Shown in pieces: positions 35,476 to 46,925 of a DNA stretch of 64,000 nt. The notes under the pieces were generated by a model. It was given only the letters and a program-made list of their open reading frames with translations. It was not told the origin of the DNA and made no database searches. The number at the start of each line of letters is the position of its first letter. The first letter of the stretch is position 1. This DNA comes from Nordella sp. HKS 07 (GTDB lineage: Bacteria; Pseudomonadota; Alphaproteobacteria; Rhizobiales; Aestuariivirgaceae): NCBI RefSeq assembly GCF_011046735.1, contig NZ_CP049258.1, positions 5,288,001 through 5,352,000 of the forward strand, given 5' to 3'. The position numbers and the translations under genes were made by a program.

Positions 35476-37899
35476 CTATCCCTTTAGCCGGGAGTTGGTC
35501 TCGTCCCAAGCTGGTTCGCCTATAATCTGGGCTTTTTTCCGCTCGCCAAGCAAGAGGATTTCGAAGTTCTCGCCGGCCCTGGCGAGCTTCGGATCGACAT
35601 AGGCGAAGGCCAGCGATTTCTTGACCGCAAAGCCATAGGCCCCCGAGGTGGTGAGCCCGACGACCTTGCCGTTCTGATACACCGGCTCGTTGCCGCGGCA
35701 GTCATTGTCGCCCGCCTCGACCGCCATGTAAGCGAGCTTGATCCGCTCGCCGCGCTGCTTGAGCGAAAGGCTCGCGGCGCGGCCGATGAAGTCCTCCTTG
35801 TCGAGGCGGATGAAGCGCTCCATCGCACCTTCGAACATGTCGATCTCGCTGGTGAGCTCCGAGCCCCAGCCGCGATAGGCTTTTTCCATGCGCAGCGAGT
35901 TCATCGCGTAGGTTCCGAAGAGCCGGATGCCGTGCGGGGCGCCGGCCTTCATCAGAGCGTCGAAGACCTTCGGCATGTCCGCCATCGGCGTGTGCAGTTC
36001 CCAGCCGAGCTCGCCCACATAGTTGACACGGAGCGCCCTGACGCCCTTGACGCCGGCCACTTCGATCTCCTGGGCGGTGAGCCAGCGGAAGGCGGCATTG
36101 CCGAGATCAGCCTTGGTACACTCTGCGAGCACCTCGCGCGCATGCGGGCCGGCGAGCACCAGCACGCCGTAATCGTCGGTCACGTCCTTGATCTCGACGC
36201 GTTCGCCGGGCTTGAGCCGCCAGCTCAGCTGATCGAAATCATAAAGCTGGGCCGCGGCGGCGGAGAGGACATAGAACCTGTCGTCGCCGAGCCGCGTGAC
36301 CGTCAACTCGGATTCGATGAAGCCATTGTCATTCAGGAGGTGCCCCAGGATGATGCCGCCGGTCTTGGCCGGGATCTTGTTGGCGCAGATGCGCTCGAGA
36401 AAGGCATAGGCATCGGGACCCGTCACCTCGAATTTGGCGAAGGTCGAGAGATCCATGAGGCCGACCTTCTCGCGCACCGCCAGCGCCTCCGACTTGACCG
36501 CTTCCCACCAGTTGGAGCGGCGATAGGAGAAGTCCTCTCCCTTGCCGGACTTGTCATACCAGCGGGCGCGCTCCCAGCCGAATATTTGAGCGAACTGCGC
36601 GCCCTCGGACTTGAGCTTCTCATGCAGCGAGGACTTGCGCAGATTCCGCCCGACCTCGTGCTGCTCGGCCGGCTTGTAGCAATAATACATGTGGTGATAG
36701 TCGGTGATCGACACTTCGGTCGTGTAATCCTTGGTCGCCCAATTGCCGAAGCGGCGCGGGTCGAATTCGCGCATGTTGATCTCGGCCTGGCCATGCACCA
36801 TCCACTGCGCCAGATATTTGCCCGCGCCGCCGCCCTGGCAGATGCCGATCGAGGCGCCGCAATGCATCCAGTAGTTCTTGGGACCATGCGCGGGCCCCGA
36901 GAGATAGACGCCGTCCGGCGTGTGGGTGATGGCGCCGGAAATGATGGATTTGAGGCCGGCCTTGGCGAAGAGGGGCAGGCGCTCGGTGGCGCGCTCGAGC
37001 CAGGGCGTCAGGCGGTCGAGCTCCGGCGCCACGAGCTCGCTTTCGAAATCCCAGGCCGGCGGCTTACCGTCCCAGCAGACATGCGCCGTCTCGGTCTCGT
37101 ACGGCCCGATGAGGATGCCGTTGGTCTCCTCGCGCAGATAGGAATGCGAATAGGGATCGCGCACCACCGGCAGCTCCATCTCGAGATCGATGAGTTCCTG
37201 CAGGGGTTCGGTGATCATGTAGTGGTGCAGCATGTTGGCGATCGGCACATTGTGTCCGGTCCACGAGCCGACCACGTCGCAATAGGAGCCGGCCGAGTTC
37301 ACCACATGCTCAGCTGTGATGTTGCCCTTGTCGGTGATCACCTGCCATTCGCCGGTCTTCAGCAGCTTGATGTCGGTCACCTGCGTGCGCCGGTAGATCT
37401 CGGCGCCGAGCTTGCGCGCCCCCGCCGCCATTGCATTGGTCACGTCCGCCGGCGCCACGTGGCCGTCGGTCACGGTGCGGAAGGCCGCCTTGAGGCCGAA
37501 GGTCTCGAGATAGGGGTGGTATTTCTTGATCTCGTCGGGGCCGATGATTTCGCCCTGGTAGCCGGCGAGCTTCGAGATGCCCTCGACATATTTGAGCCAG
37601 TTGAGCTCTTCTTCGGTCTGGGCGAGGCGCAAGCCGCCGCAGCCATGCCACGAGACGGCCTGGCCGGTGAGCGCCTCGAGCTTCGGATAGAGCTCGGTGC
37701 CGTAGACATGCACCTTGGTCATGTTCAGCGAGCCGTTGAAATGCGGGCACTGGCCGGCGGCATGCCAGGTCGAACCGGAGGTGAGCTCGCCCTTTTCGAT
37801 GAGGACGATGTCGGTCCAGCCTTCGAGGGCCAAATGATAGAGAAGGCCGACCCCCATGATGCCGCCGCCCACAATCACCACCCGCGCATGCGATTTCAT
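35476..37899 (-). CDS. dimethylglycine/sarcosine dehydrogenase-like flavoprotein
   Basis: An 807-residue protein with an N-terminal DAO-type FAD domain at about 1-370 (VVIVGGGIMGVGLLYHLALE, then TSGSTWHAAGQ, whose His is the covalent FAD site in relatives). A FAO_M linker domain and a GcvT-like folate-binding domain follow (KVGLMDLSTFAKFEV, NYVGELGWELHTP, LRMEKAYRGWGSEL). Such enzymes demethylate dimethylglycine or related N-methyl amines and pass C1 units to tetrahydrofolate. The ATG at 37899 follows AGGAGGG. No glycine-betaine genes are adjacent, so the substrate is tentative. Confidence 0.88.
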   Translation of the reverse strand: MKSHARVVIVGGGIMGVGLLYHLALEGWTDIVLIEKGELTSGSTWHAAGQCPHFNGSLNMTKVHVYGTELYPKLEALTGQAVSWHGCGGLRLAQTEEELNWLKYVEGISKLAGYQGEIIGPDEIKKYHPYLETFGLKAAFRTVTDGHVAPADVTNAMAAGARKLGAEIYRRTQVTDIKLLKTGEWQVITDKGNITAEHVVNSAGSYCDVVGSWTGHNVPIANMLHHYMITEPLQELIDLEMELPVVRDPYSHSYLREETNGILIGPYETETAHVCWDGKPPAWDFESELVAPELDRLTPWLERATERLPLFAKAGLKSIISGAITHTPDGVYLSGPAHGPKNYWMHCGASIGICQGGGAGKYLAQWMVHGQAEINMREFDPRRFGNWATKDYTTEVSITDYHHMYYCYKPAEQHEVGRNLRKSSLHEKLKSEGAQFAQIFGWERARWYDKSGKGEDFSYRRSNWWEAVKSEALAVREKVGLMDLSTFAKFEVTGPDAYAFLERICANKIPAKTGGIILGHLLNDNGFIESELTVTRLGDDRFYVLSAAAAQLYDFDQLSWRLKPGERVEIKDVTDDYGVLVLAGPHAREVLAECTKADLGNAAFRWLTAQEIEVAGVKGVRALRVNYVGELGWELHTPMADMPKVFDALMKAGAPHGIRLFGTYAMNSLRMEKAYRGWGSELTSEIDMFEGAMERFIRLDKEDFIGRAASLSLKQRGERIKLAYMAVEAGDNDCRGNEPVYQNGKVVGLTTSGAYGFAVKKSLAFAYVDPKLARAGENFEILLLGERKKAQIIGEPAWDETNSRLKG

Positions 37900-38056
37900 A
37901 CGAACCCTCCTGAAGACCACTCAGAAATTAGTCTCGCGTCCGGCCAGTCGGCAAGACCGGTGATCGGTGTTCACCGACTTCTTACGGAAAACAAGGGTGA
38001 TTTTGGATTATGGCGGTGAACAGGATTCACCTCCAGATTGTTCACCAGGGCCGGAG

Positions 38057-38821
38057 TTACTTCAGCTCCGCCCGTCTGATCTCATAGAGCAGCAGCGCCG
38101 AGGCGGTTGCAACATTGAGCGATTCCGCCTGGCCCGGCATGGGTATGCGCACCGCCACATTGGCCTTGGCGGCAAGTCCGGATGAAAGGCCGCTGCCTTC
38201 GCTGCCCATGAGCAGCAGCGTCGGGCGCTGATAGGCGCGGCGGAAATCGAGATCAGCGTCGGCCGCGGTGGCGACGATCTCGCCTTGCCATTCATCGAGC
38301 GCCGCGGCGAACCTGGCCGTCGGCAGGCGGGCCAGGGTGATGCCGAACAGGGAGCCCATGGTGGCGCGCACCGTTTCGGGCGAGAAGGGATCGCACGTAT
38401 CGCCGACAAGGACGACATGGCGCACCCCCACGGCATCGGCGGTGCGGATGATGGTGCCGAGATTGCCGGGATCGCGGATGTCCTCGAGCGCCAGGACGAT
38501 GTCCGCCCCGGCGTTGAAGGGCGACAGGAGAGCGGACTGCTTGAACACGCCGATCAGGCCGGAGGGGTTGTTCTGGGCGCTGAGTCTCGCCATCACCGCC
38601 TCCGACACGCGGATGTCGCGCGTCTGGCCCCAATCCTGCGGGCCCGTGACGGAAATGACCATGTCAGGTGAGATGCCGCCGGTCCGCGCCCGCTCGAGAG
38701 CGCGCACGCCTTCGGCGACGAACAATCCGGTTTCCTGGCGGTGCTTCTTCTGGTCCAAAGCGCGGATGGTTTTGATCGTCGGGTTCTGCGCGCTGGTGAT
38801 GATCTCGGGCATCATAGTCAT
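38057..38821 (-). CDS. TrmH/SpoU family RNA 2'-O-methyltransferase
   Basis: A 254-residue SPOUT enzyme with an N-terminal substrate-binding domain (SAQNPTIKTIRALDQKK, GLFVAEGVRALE). The knotted SAM domain has LEDIRDPGNLGTIIRTADA, LLMGSEGSGLS and IPMPGQAESLNVATASA. It probably methylates a 23S rRNA or tRNA ribose; closest in pattern to RlmB/TsnR. It is monocistronic and convergent with no gene. The spacing of 157 bases to the upstream DMGDH-like gene holds nothing recognisable. Confidence 0.92.
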   Translation of the reverse strand: MTMMPEIITSAQNPTIKTIRALDQKKHRQETGLFVAEGVRALERARTGGISPDMVISVTGPQDWGQTRDIRVSEAVMARLSAQNNPSGLIGVFKQSALLSPFNAGADIVLALEDIRDPGNLGTIIRTADAVGVRHVVLVGDTCDPFSPETVRATMGSLFGITLARLPTARFAAALDEWQGEIVATAADADLDFRRAYQRPTLLLMGSEGSGLSSGLAAKANVAVRIPMPGQAESLNVATASALLLYEIRRAELK

Positions 38822-38931
38822 GTGGCCCGGGATGCCGGAAAAGCGGGCGCCCCCTTGATGGCCGTTACCCCGGATTGTCCCATTGAATTGTCACCCTAAA
38901 CATTCGGAATCGGTTGGTCTAAGCTACCATC

Positions 38932-41022
38932 ATGAACATCCGCCCCAATATCAAGACCGGCCGGTCGGTCTGCCCGCATGATTGTCCCTCCGCTTGCGCC
39001 CTCGAGGTCGAACTGCTCGACGAACACACGATCGGGCGGGTGCGTGGATCGAAGGACAATTCCTACACGCTGGGCGTCATCTGCGAGAAGGTCGGGCGCT
39101 ATGCCGAGCGCATACATCATCCCGATCGGCTGCTTCACCCCTTGAAGCGCAAGGGTGCCAAGGGCGAGGGCGAATGGCAGCGGCTCTCCTGGGACGATGC
39201 GATGGGCGAGGTGGTGGAGGCCTTTCTGAAGGCTGAGGCACGCTACGGCGCCCAGTCGGTCTGGCCCTATTATTATGCCGGCACCATGGGGCTGGTGATG
39301 CGCGATGGCATCAACCGACTGCGCCATGTGAAGAAATATTCCGGCATGTACGACACGTTCTGTGTCGCCTTGTCCTGGCCCGGCTATCTCGCGGGCTGCG
39401 GCCGCATGACCGGTTCCGATCCGCGCGAGATGCAGAAGTCGGACCTGATCGTGATCTGGGGCACCAATCCGGTGAACACCCAGGTCAATGTGATGACTCA
39501 CGCAGCCCTCGCGCGCAAGACGCGCGGCGCCAAGATCGCCTGCGTCGATGTCTATGATACCGGCACGATGAAGCAGGCGGATGTGAAGATGATCATCCGT
39601 CCGGGCACCGATGGCGCGCTCGCCTGCGCCGTCATGCATGTGCTGTTCCGTGATGGCTTTGCCGATCGCGCCTATCTCGAAAAATACACCGATGTGCCGC
39701 GCGAATTCGAGGCCCATGTGAAGTCGCGTTCGCCCGAATGGGCGGCCGCCATTTGCGGCTGTCCGGCGAACGAGATCGAAGCCTTCGCCCGGCTCATCGG
39801 CGAGACGCAGCGCACGTACCTGCGCATCGGCTATGGCTTCACGCGCTCGCGCAACGGGTCGGTCAACATGCATGCGGTGACGGCGATCGCCGCGGTGACC
39901 GGCGCCTGGCAATATGAGGGAGGCGGCGCCTTCCATTCCAACAGCGGCATGTACAAATGGAACAAGACGCTGATCGAGGGCCTCGACTGCCGCGACCCCT
40001 CCATCCGCCAGCTCGATCAGTGCCGCATCGGCCCGGTGCTGCTCAACGATCCCTATGACCTGGCGGGTGGGCCGCCGGTCACCGCGATGATCGTGCAGAA
40101 CACCAATCCGGCCTCGGTGGCACCCGACCAGACCAAGGTCCGGCAAGGCCTCATGCGTGACGACCTGTTTGTCTGCGTCCATGAGCAGTTCATGACCGAG
40201 ACGTCACAGCTCGCCGATATCGTGCTGCCGGCGACGATGTTCCTCGAGCATGACGACATCTATCAGGGCGGCGGCCATCAGCACATCATGCTAGGCGCCA
40301 AGCTGGTCGAACCGCCGGGCGAATGCCGCAACAATCACGAGGTCATCTCCGACCTTGCAGGCCGCGTCGGGGCGGAGCATCAGGGCTTCGGCATGACGCC
40401 GCGCGAGCTTATCGATTGGACGCTCACGAACTCGAACCGGCCGGATCTGCAGACCCTCGAGCAGGACACCTGGATCGACGTGCAGCAGGATTTCGAGAGC
40501 GCGCATTTCCTCGACGGCTTTGGCCATCCGGACGGCAAGTTCCGCTTCAAGCCGGACTGGCAGGCGGCGCGCTTCAAGGCGGGGATCGGGCCTTACGGTC
40601 CCGTCGACGACATGCCGAAAATGCCCGATCACTGGGCCGTCATCGAGGAGGCCACCGAGACCTATCCCTTCCGGCTGGCGACCAGCCCGGCGCGCACCTT
40701 CCTCAATTCCACCTTCAACGAGACACCGTCGTCGCGCAAAAGGGAGGGACGGCCGACAGTCTTCGTCCACCCCGATGATCTGGCGGCGCAAGGCCTCAAG
40801 GACGGTGACAAGGTGAGGCTCGGCAGCGCCCGCGGCGTGGTGACTTTGCACGCCAAGGTCATGGACGGCATCCGCCGGGGCGTCCTCATCGCGGAATCGA
40901 TATGGCCCAATGAGGCCTTCGAGGACGGCAAGGGCATCAACACGCTCACCGGTTGCGACCAGCCGGCGCCCGCCGCCGGCGGCGCTTTCCATGACAACCG
41001 GGTCTGGATGAAGCCCGCCTGA
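38932..41022 (+). CDS. molybdopterin oxidoreductase (DMSO reductase family)
   Basis: A 696-residue enzyme. The N-terminal [4Fe-4S] site is formed by CPHDCPSAC plus a Cys in GVICEKVG. Mo-bisMGD binding regions include IVIWGTNPVNTQVN, ACVDVYDTGTMKQAD and RIGYGFTRSRNGSVN. The C-terminal domain has HPDDLAAQGLKDGDKVRLGS. The residue near the Mo is probably the Cys in YDTFCVALSWPG, but I cannot assign it firmly. No signal peptide is visible, so it acts in the cytosol. No electron-transfer subunits are adjacent, making its partner unknown. Confidence 0.9.
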   Translation: MNIRPNIKTGRSVCPHDCPSACALEVELLDEHTIGRVRGSKDNSYTLGVICEKVGRYAERIHHPDRLLHPLKRKGAKGEGEWQRLSWDDAMGEVVEAFLKAEARYGAQSVWPYYYAGTMGLVMRDGINRLRHVKKYSGMYDTFCVALSWPGYLAGCGRMTGSDPREMQKSDLIVIWGTNPVNTQVNVMTHAALARKTRGAKIACVDVYDTGTMKQADVKMIIRPGTDGALACAVMHVLFRDGFADRAYLEKYTDVPREFEAHVKSRSPEWAAAICGCPANEIEAFARLIGETQRTYLRIGYGFTRSRNGSVNMHAVTAIAAVTGAWQYEGGGAFHSNSGMYKWNKTLIEGLDCRDPSIRQLDQCRIGPVLLNDPYDLAGGPPVTAMIVQNTNPASVAPDQTKVRQGLMRDDLFVCVHEQFMTETSQLADIVLPATMFLEHDDIYQGGGHQHIMLGAKLVEPPGECRNNHEVISDLAGRVGAEHQGFGMTPRELIDWTLTNSNRPDLQTLEQDTWIDVQQDFESAHFLDGFGHPDGKFRFKPDWQAARFKAGIGPYGPVDDMPKMPDHWAVIEEATETYPFRLATSPARTFLNSTFNETPSSRKREGRPTVFVHPDDLAAQGLKDGDKVRLGSARGVVTLHAKVMDGIRRGVLIAESIWPNEAFEDGKGINTLTGCDQPAPAAGGAFHDNRVWMKPA

Positions 41023-41113
41023 GCCGCCAGCGCAAAATGAACCGCGGATGAACGGGCCGGTCAGCCTGTGCTCAGAAAGAACAGGGTATCTACAGCGTAA
41101 CTTCGGCGATTAG

Positions 41114-41224
41114 ATCACGATCACTTCAGACCGGTTCGGTCTGAAGTGATGAACGTGATCGAAATCTTAAGTTTGGCGCGTGATCGGACGGAAAACCGGT
41201 ATCCACTTTTCCTGATCACGCGCC
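41114..41224. repeat. composite palindromic element, copy 2 (subtype II, B-A order)
   Basis: Half B (41114-41161) has GATCACG and CGTGATC outside and CACTTCAGACCG and CGGTCTGAAGTG inside. A 15-base linker leads to half A (41177-41224), with GCGCGTGATC and GATCACGCGC outside and GGAAAACCGG and CACTTTTCC inside. The order is reversed relative to copy 1, so this copy is in the opposite orientation. Confidence 0.85.
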
Positions 41225-41362
41225 AGCTGCTTGAGAGAGGAATGTGTTATGACCCGCCAAGCTGTGGGAGTGAGGAGTAATTGAATCAAAGACTTAGTCT
41301 CAGAGTCTAAACCTTTGAAAAGAATCATTTTCCCAAAACGAGAATCGGCACACATTCCCGCC

Positions 41363-41470
41363 ATGACCTTCCGCCGCGCTACATTACCCACCCAGTGGTT
41401 TCTCATCATGGCCGTCCTGCTTTTGGCGGCGACTGTGGCTCCCATCGCCATGCTGACCTTCCTGGTCTGA
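41363..41470 (+). CDS. possible 35-residue single-helix membrane protein
   Basis: An ATG-to-TGA frame encoding MTFRRATLPTQW followed by an almost unbroken hydrophobic stretch ending TFLV. It looks like a small single-span membrane protein with a basic N-terminus inside. No Shine-Dalgarno sequence is visible, so translation is doubtful. It lies between composite elements 2 and 3, in a region otherwise without genes. Confidence 0.3.
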   Translation: MTFRRATLPTQWFLIMAVLLLAATVAPIAMLTFLV

Positions 41471-41632
41471 TTTTCCGAAGCGCCTTGACGCGGTAACGAC
41501 CGTACCGGACCGGCGCGGCGCGCGGGGCCTTCCCCTTGGTCCAACTATCATCGTAGTCAAAATCACGGGATGATCTCTCTGACACTTTCGTCGGAGGAGG
41601 TCATGAACGCGTTTCACTCTTCGATCTGCCTA

Positions 41633-41746
41633 GATCACGATGAGTTTGGGTTGAAACAACCCAAACTCATAAACGTGATCGATTCTTATTTGTTGGCGCG
41701 GGATTCTTGCGAAAAACCGGTGCCCACTTTTTCGCATCCCGCGCTA
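41633..41746. repeat. composite palindromic element, copy 3 (subtype I, B-A order)
   Basis: Half B (41633-41680) has GATCACG and CGTGATC with GAGTTTGGGTTG and CAACCCAAACTC. Half A (41696-41746) has GCGCGGGAT and ATCCCGCGC with GCGAAAAACC and CACTTTTTCGC. The arms match copy 1 (subtype I) read on the other strand. Confidence 0.85.
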
Positions 41747-41770
41747 GCGAGATCGAGAAGGTGAAGTGAG

Positions 41771-42040
41771 ATGCGCCGGCGTCTTGGTATGAATTTGCTG
41801 TTCACCGGGGCTGCTGCCTCCGTTGCCGGCCTCATCGGCGGCCTCGGCATGATGTTTCACTATTTCTATGTGACGCCGGCCGCCGCGTGCCTCACCGCCT
41901 TTGCCCGCTTGGGCGTGTTCGAGGTGTGGCCGTGGCTTCTCCCCTTGCTCATTTTTGAAACGGCCGCTCTGCTTCATGCGGGAGCGGGCATTCTCATGGT
42001 GAGGGGTTCCCCCCTCTCTTCAGTCAGGAGGCACCTATGA
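41771..42040 (+). CDS. small membrane protein (first of a pair)
   Basis: An 89-residue protein with two hydrophobic helices (MNLLFTGAAASVAGLIGGLG and VWPWLLPLLIFETAALLHAG). Helix 1 ends in GMMFHYFYVTP. A weak GAAGGTGAAGTGAG precedes the ATG. Its stop overlaps the next ATG by 4 bases, so the two proteins are co-translated and may form a complex. No family is recognised. A GM-x-x-HY motif is shared with its partner. Confidence 0.7.
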   Translation: MRRRLGMNLLFTGAAASVAGLIGGLGMMFHYFYVTPAAACLTAFARLGVFEVWPWLLPLLIFETAALLHAGAGILMVRGSPLSSVRRHL

Positions 42041-42525
42041 CGCAGGTCAAGCTTGGTGGCCAGTTCATCCGCTGTGGCTTCTGGCTTCTGTTGCTCGGGC
42101 TTCTGATGAGCTTCGGCATGGTGCTGCATTATGTCGTCGGTGCCCAATATCCGACCGGCGATGCGTTCCTCAAGAATGTGACGCTCTGGTACGCCTGTCC
42201 CTGGACTCTTTCGACCGCCGTCGTGCTCGGCGGATCACTGGGGATGATCGTCATCGGCGTCGTCTATGCCATGGTCGGAAGCCAGGATGCCGGCGGAGGA
42301 GAATCGGCACTTCCGATCTGTGTAGTTGCGCTCGTCGCGATCTTCCTGACCGGCTATGCCGGGTACTTTGCCGTCGATGCCATGTGGCCGTCCTTCTATT
42401 ATTCGCCAATCACCGCAGGAAAGAATGTGTGGCTATTCATGCAACTCGGCTGCATGGTTCTTTACGCCATCGGCGTTCTCATTGCTTTCAAGGGGATACG
42501 CCGGGCGAGTTACGCGCTCGTCTGA
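42037..42525 (+). CDS. four-helix membrane protein (second of a pair)
   Basis: A 162-residue protein with four hydrophobic helices. The first helix and loop (LLMSFGMVLHYVVGAQYPTG, then LWYACPWTLS) resemble the partner's GLGMMFHYFYVTP and VWPWLLP, suggesting the two proteins are paralogues or share a domain. Further helices are LPICVVALVAIFLTGYAGYF and NVWLFMQLGCMVLYAIGVL. The His-Tyr pairs could bind a cofactor, but nothing proves this. The function is unknown. Confidence 0.75.
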   Translation: MTQVKLGGQFIRCGFWLLLLGLLMSFGMVLHYVVGAQYPTGDAFLKNVTLWYACPWTLSTAVVLGGSLGMIVIGVVYAMVGSQDAGGGESALPICVVALVAIFLTGYAGYFAVDAMWPSFYYSPITAGKNVWLFMQLGCMVLYAIGVLIAFKGIRRASYALV

Positions 42526-42635
42526 CATCGCCGGAGGCAGTTTTACTTATGGGCAAGTCGTCTGAGTGATCAAGGGATGGCGCTCCTGCCAGTCTCCTGA
42601 CATAATCTGTCAGCAACATGAGCTAGGTTCTGGCC

Positions 42636-43349
42636 ATGAGACGCGCTGACCGACTTCTTCAAGTGCTGCAGATCCTGCGCCGCCACCGGCGCCCGGTGAC
42701 CGGTGATGCCATGGCCGAGGAACTGGAAGTGTCGCTGCGCACCGTCTATCGCGACATCAATTCCCTGGTCGGCCAGGGCGTGCCGATCAGGGGCGAGGCC
42801 GGCATCGGCTATGTGCTGGGCGAGGGCTACGACATGCCCCCCTTGATGTTCACGGCGGACGAGCTCGAGGCGGTGATGCTTGGCTTGCGCTGGGTGACAC
42901 GGCGCGGCGATGGGCAGCTGTCGCGGGCGGCGCGCGATTCCGTCGCCAAGATCGGCGCCGTTCTGCCGGAAGGCTTGCGGCCCTTCCTGTTCGACGCCGG
43001 CCTCGTCGTGGCGCCGCGCGACGAGCGCACCGTCGATGCCGTAGATGTCGCGGCCTTGCGCAGCGCCATCCGCGAGAGCCGCAAAGTATCGATCCAGTAT
43101 CGCGACGAGATCGATCGCTACACCGAGCGCACCATCTGGCCGATCGGCATCGTTTATTACGAAGCGACCCGCAACATCATCGCCTGGTGCGAACTGCGCA
43201 CGGCCTTCCGCCATTTTCGCACCGACCGCATCGCCCAGGTCGACATCCTGAAGGACCGTTACCCCAAGCGCCGCAAGGCGCTGCTCAAGGAATGGCAGGA
43301 TGAGCTGCGTGCCGACATGGAGAGACCCGATCTCGACGTGTTCCTCTAA
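42636..43349 (+). CDS. YafY-type WYL-domain transcriptional regulator
   Basis: A 237-residue regulator. The N-terminal HTH_11 domain (about 5-60) has MAEELEVSLRTVYRDINSLV, followed by GIGYVLGEGYDMPPLMF. The WYL domain shows IQYRDEIDRYTERTIWPIGI and NIIAWCELRTAFRHFRTDR. Such proteins respond to nucleic acid fragments or small ligands and repress or activate neighbouring genes. The promoter of the neighbouring membrane pair is a possible target; this is inference. Confidence 0.9.
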   Translation: MRRADRLLQVLQILRRHRRPVTGDAMAEELEVSLRTVYRDINSLVGQGVPIRGEAGIGYVLGEGYDMPPLMFTADELEAVMLGLRWVTRRGDGQLSRAARDSVAKIGAVLPEGLRPFLFDAGLVVAPRDERTVDAVDVAALRSAIRESRKVSIQYRDEIDRYTERTIWPIGIVYYEATRNIIAWCELRTAFRHFRTDRIAQVDILKDRYPKRRKALLKEWQDELRADMERPDLDVFL

Positions 43350-43379
43350 CAACATGACGGAAAGTCACAGGCGCTTGGC

Positions 43380-43385
43380 TTGACA
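43380..43385 (+). promoter_or_regulatory. -35 box for the thiamine operon
   Basis: A perfect TTGACA lies about 40 bases before the riboswitch aptamer. The expected -10 area (43402-43408) is GC-rich and weak, so the promoter is only tentative. Confidence 0.35.
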
Positions 43386-43417
43386 AACGCCGCCGCTGCA
43401 CGCACCCTGGCCACCTT

Positions 43418-46250
<2,833 letters not shown>

Positions 46251-46254
<4 letters not shown>

Positions 46255-46925
46255 GACCTTTCGATCTTTCCGTCTATCTCGTGCTCGACCCGGTCCTCTG
46301 CCGCGATCTGTCGATGGTCGAGACCACGCGCGCCGCCGTTGCGGGCGGTGTCACCATGGTGCAGCTGCGTGACAAGGATGCCGGTACCGCCCGTATGATC
46401 GAGACGGGGCGCGCGCTCCTGGCCGTCCTGGCGGGGACAGGCGTGTCGCTCATCGTCAATGACGACGTCGAGGCCGCCATCGCCATCGCGGCCGATGGCC
46501 TGCATGTGGGTCAGGAGGACATGCCCGCGGCCGCGGCTCGACATCTGATCGGACCCGATAAAATTCTCGGCCTTTCGATCGAGACGCCGGACGCCGCGCG
46601 CGCCGTGGCCGATGCTCCGGTCGACTATGTCGGCATCGGGCCGGTCTTCGCCACCCCGACCAAGGCCGACCACAAGCAGCCCATCGGATTTGGCGGCCTC
46701 GCCGAGCTTGTCGCTTTATGCCGGCTTCCGGCGGTGGCGATCGGCGGGCTCAAGGCCGAGCACGCCGCGCCGGTGATCACGGCGGGAGCGGACGGGCTCG
46801 CCGTGGTGTCGGCCATTTGCGGGAGGTTCGATCCGCGCGCCGAGGCCCAGCGGATCGCTGAAGCCGTCAGGACCGCCAGAGCGCGTAGAAATGGTGGAGC
46901 GGCCCATGACCGTGCCCGACGGTGA
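46251..46925 (+). CDS. thiE: thiamine-phosphate synthase
   Basis: A 224-residue TIM-barrel enzyme joining HMP-PP and thiazole phosphate. Motifs are GVTMVQLRDKDAGT, LIVNDDVEAAIAIAADGLH, VGQEDMPA, YVGIGPVFATPTKAD and AIGGLKAEHAAPV. The ATG overlaps the thiM stop by 4 bases. The last 20 residues are basic and low-complexity, and overlap the end of convergent thiD; they may be a non-conserved extension. Confidence 0.94.

Larger units (their letters stand above)
41023..41770. other. 750-base intergenic region rich in palindromes
   Basis: Apart from two composite repeat elements (41114-41224, 41633-41746) and the possible 35-residue ORF, I see no conserved gene. A strong ribosome site GGAGGAGG (41593-41600) precedes an ATG at 41603, whose frame runs 53 codons through composite element 3; see the findings. 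Confidence 0.6.

Noticed and set aside
35932-38019. A 695-residue open frame opposite the dimethylglycine-dehydrogenase-like gene.
   Set aside because: Very long, but a His/Gly/Arg-rich antisense artefact; the opposing gene has full domain structure and a strong ribosome site.
41023-41770. tRNA or small structured RNA gene in the palindrome-rich gap.
   Set aside because: Hairpins are explained by the composite elements; no cloverleaf, T-loop or acceptor stem pattern was seen.
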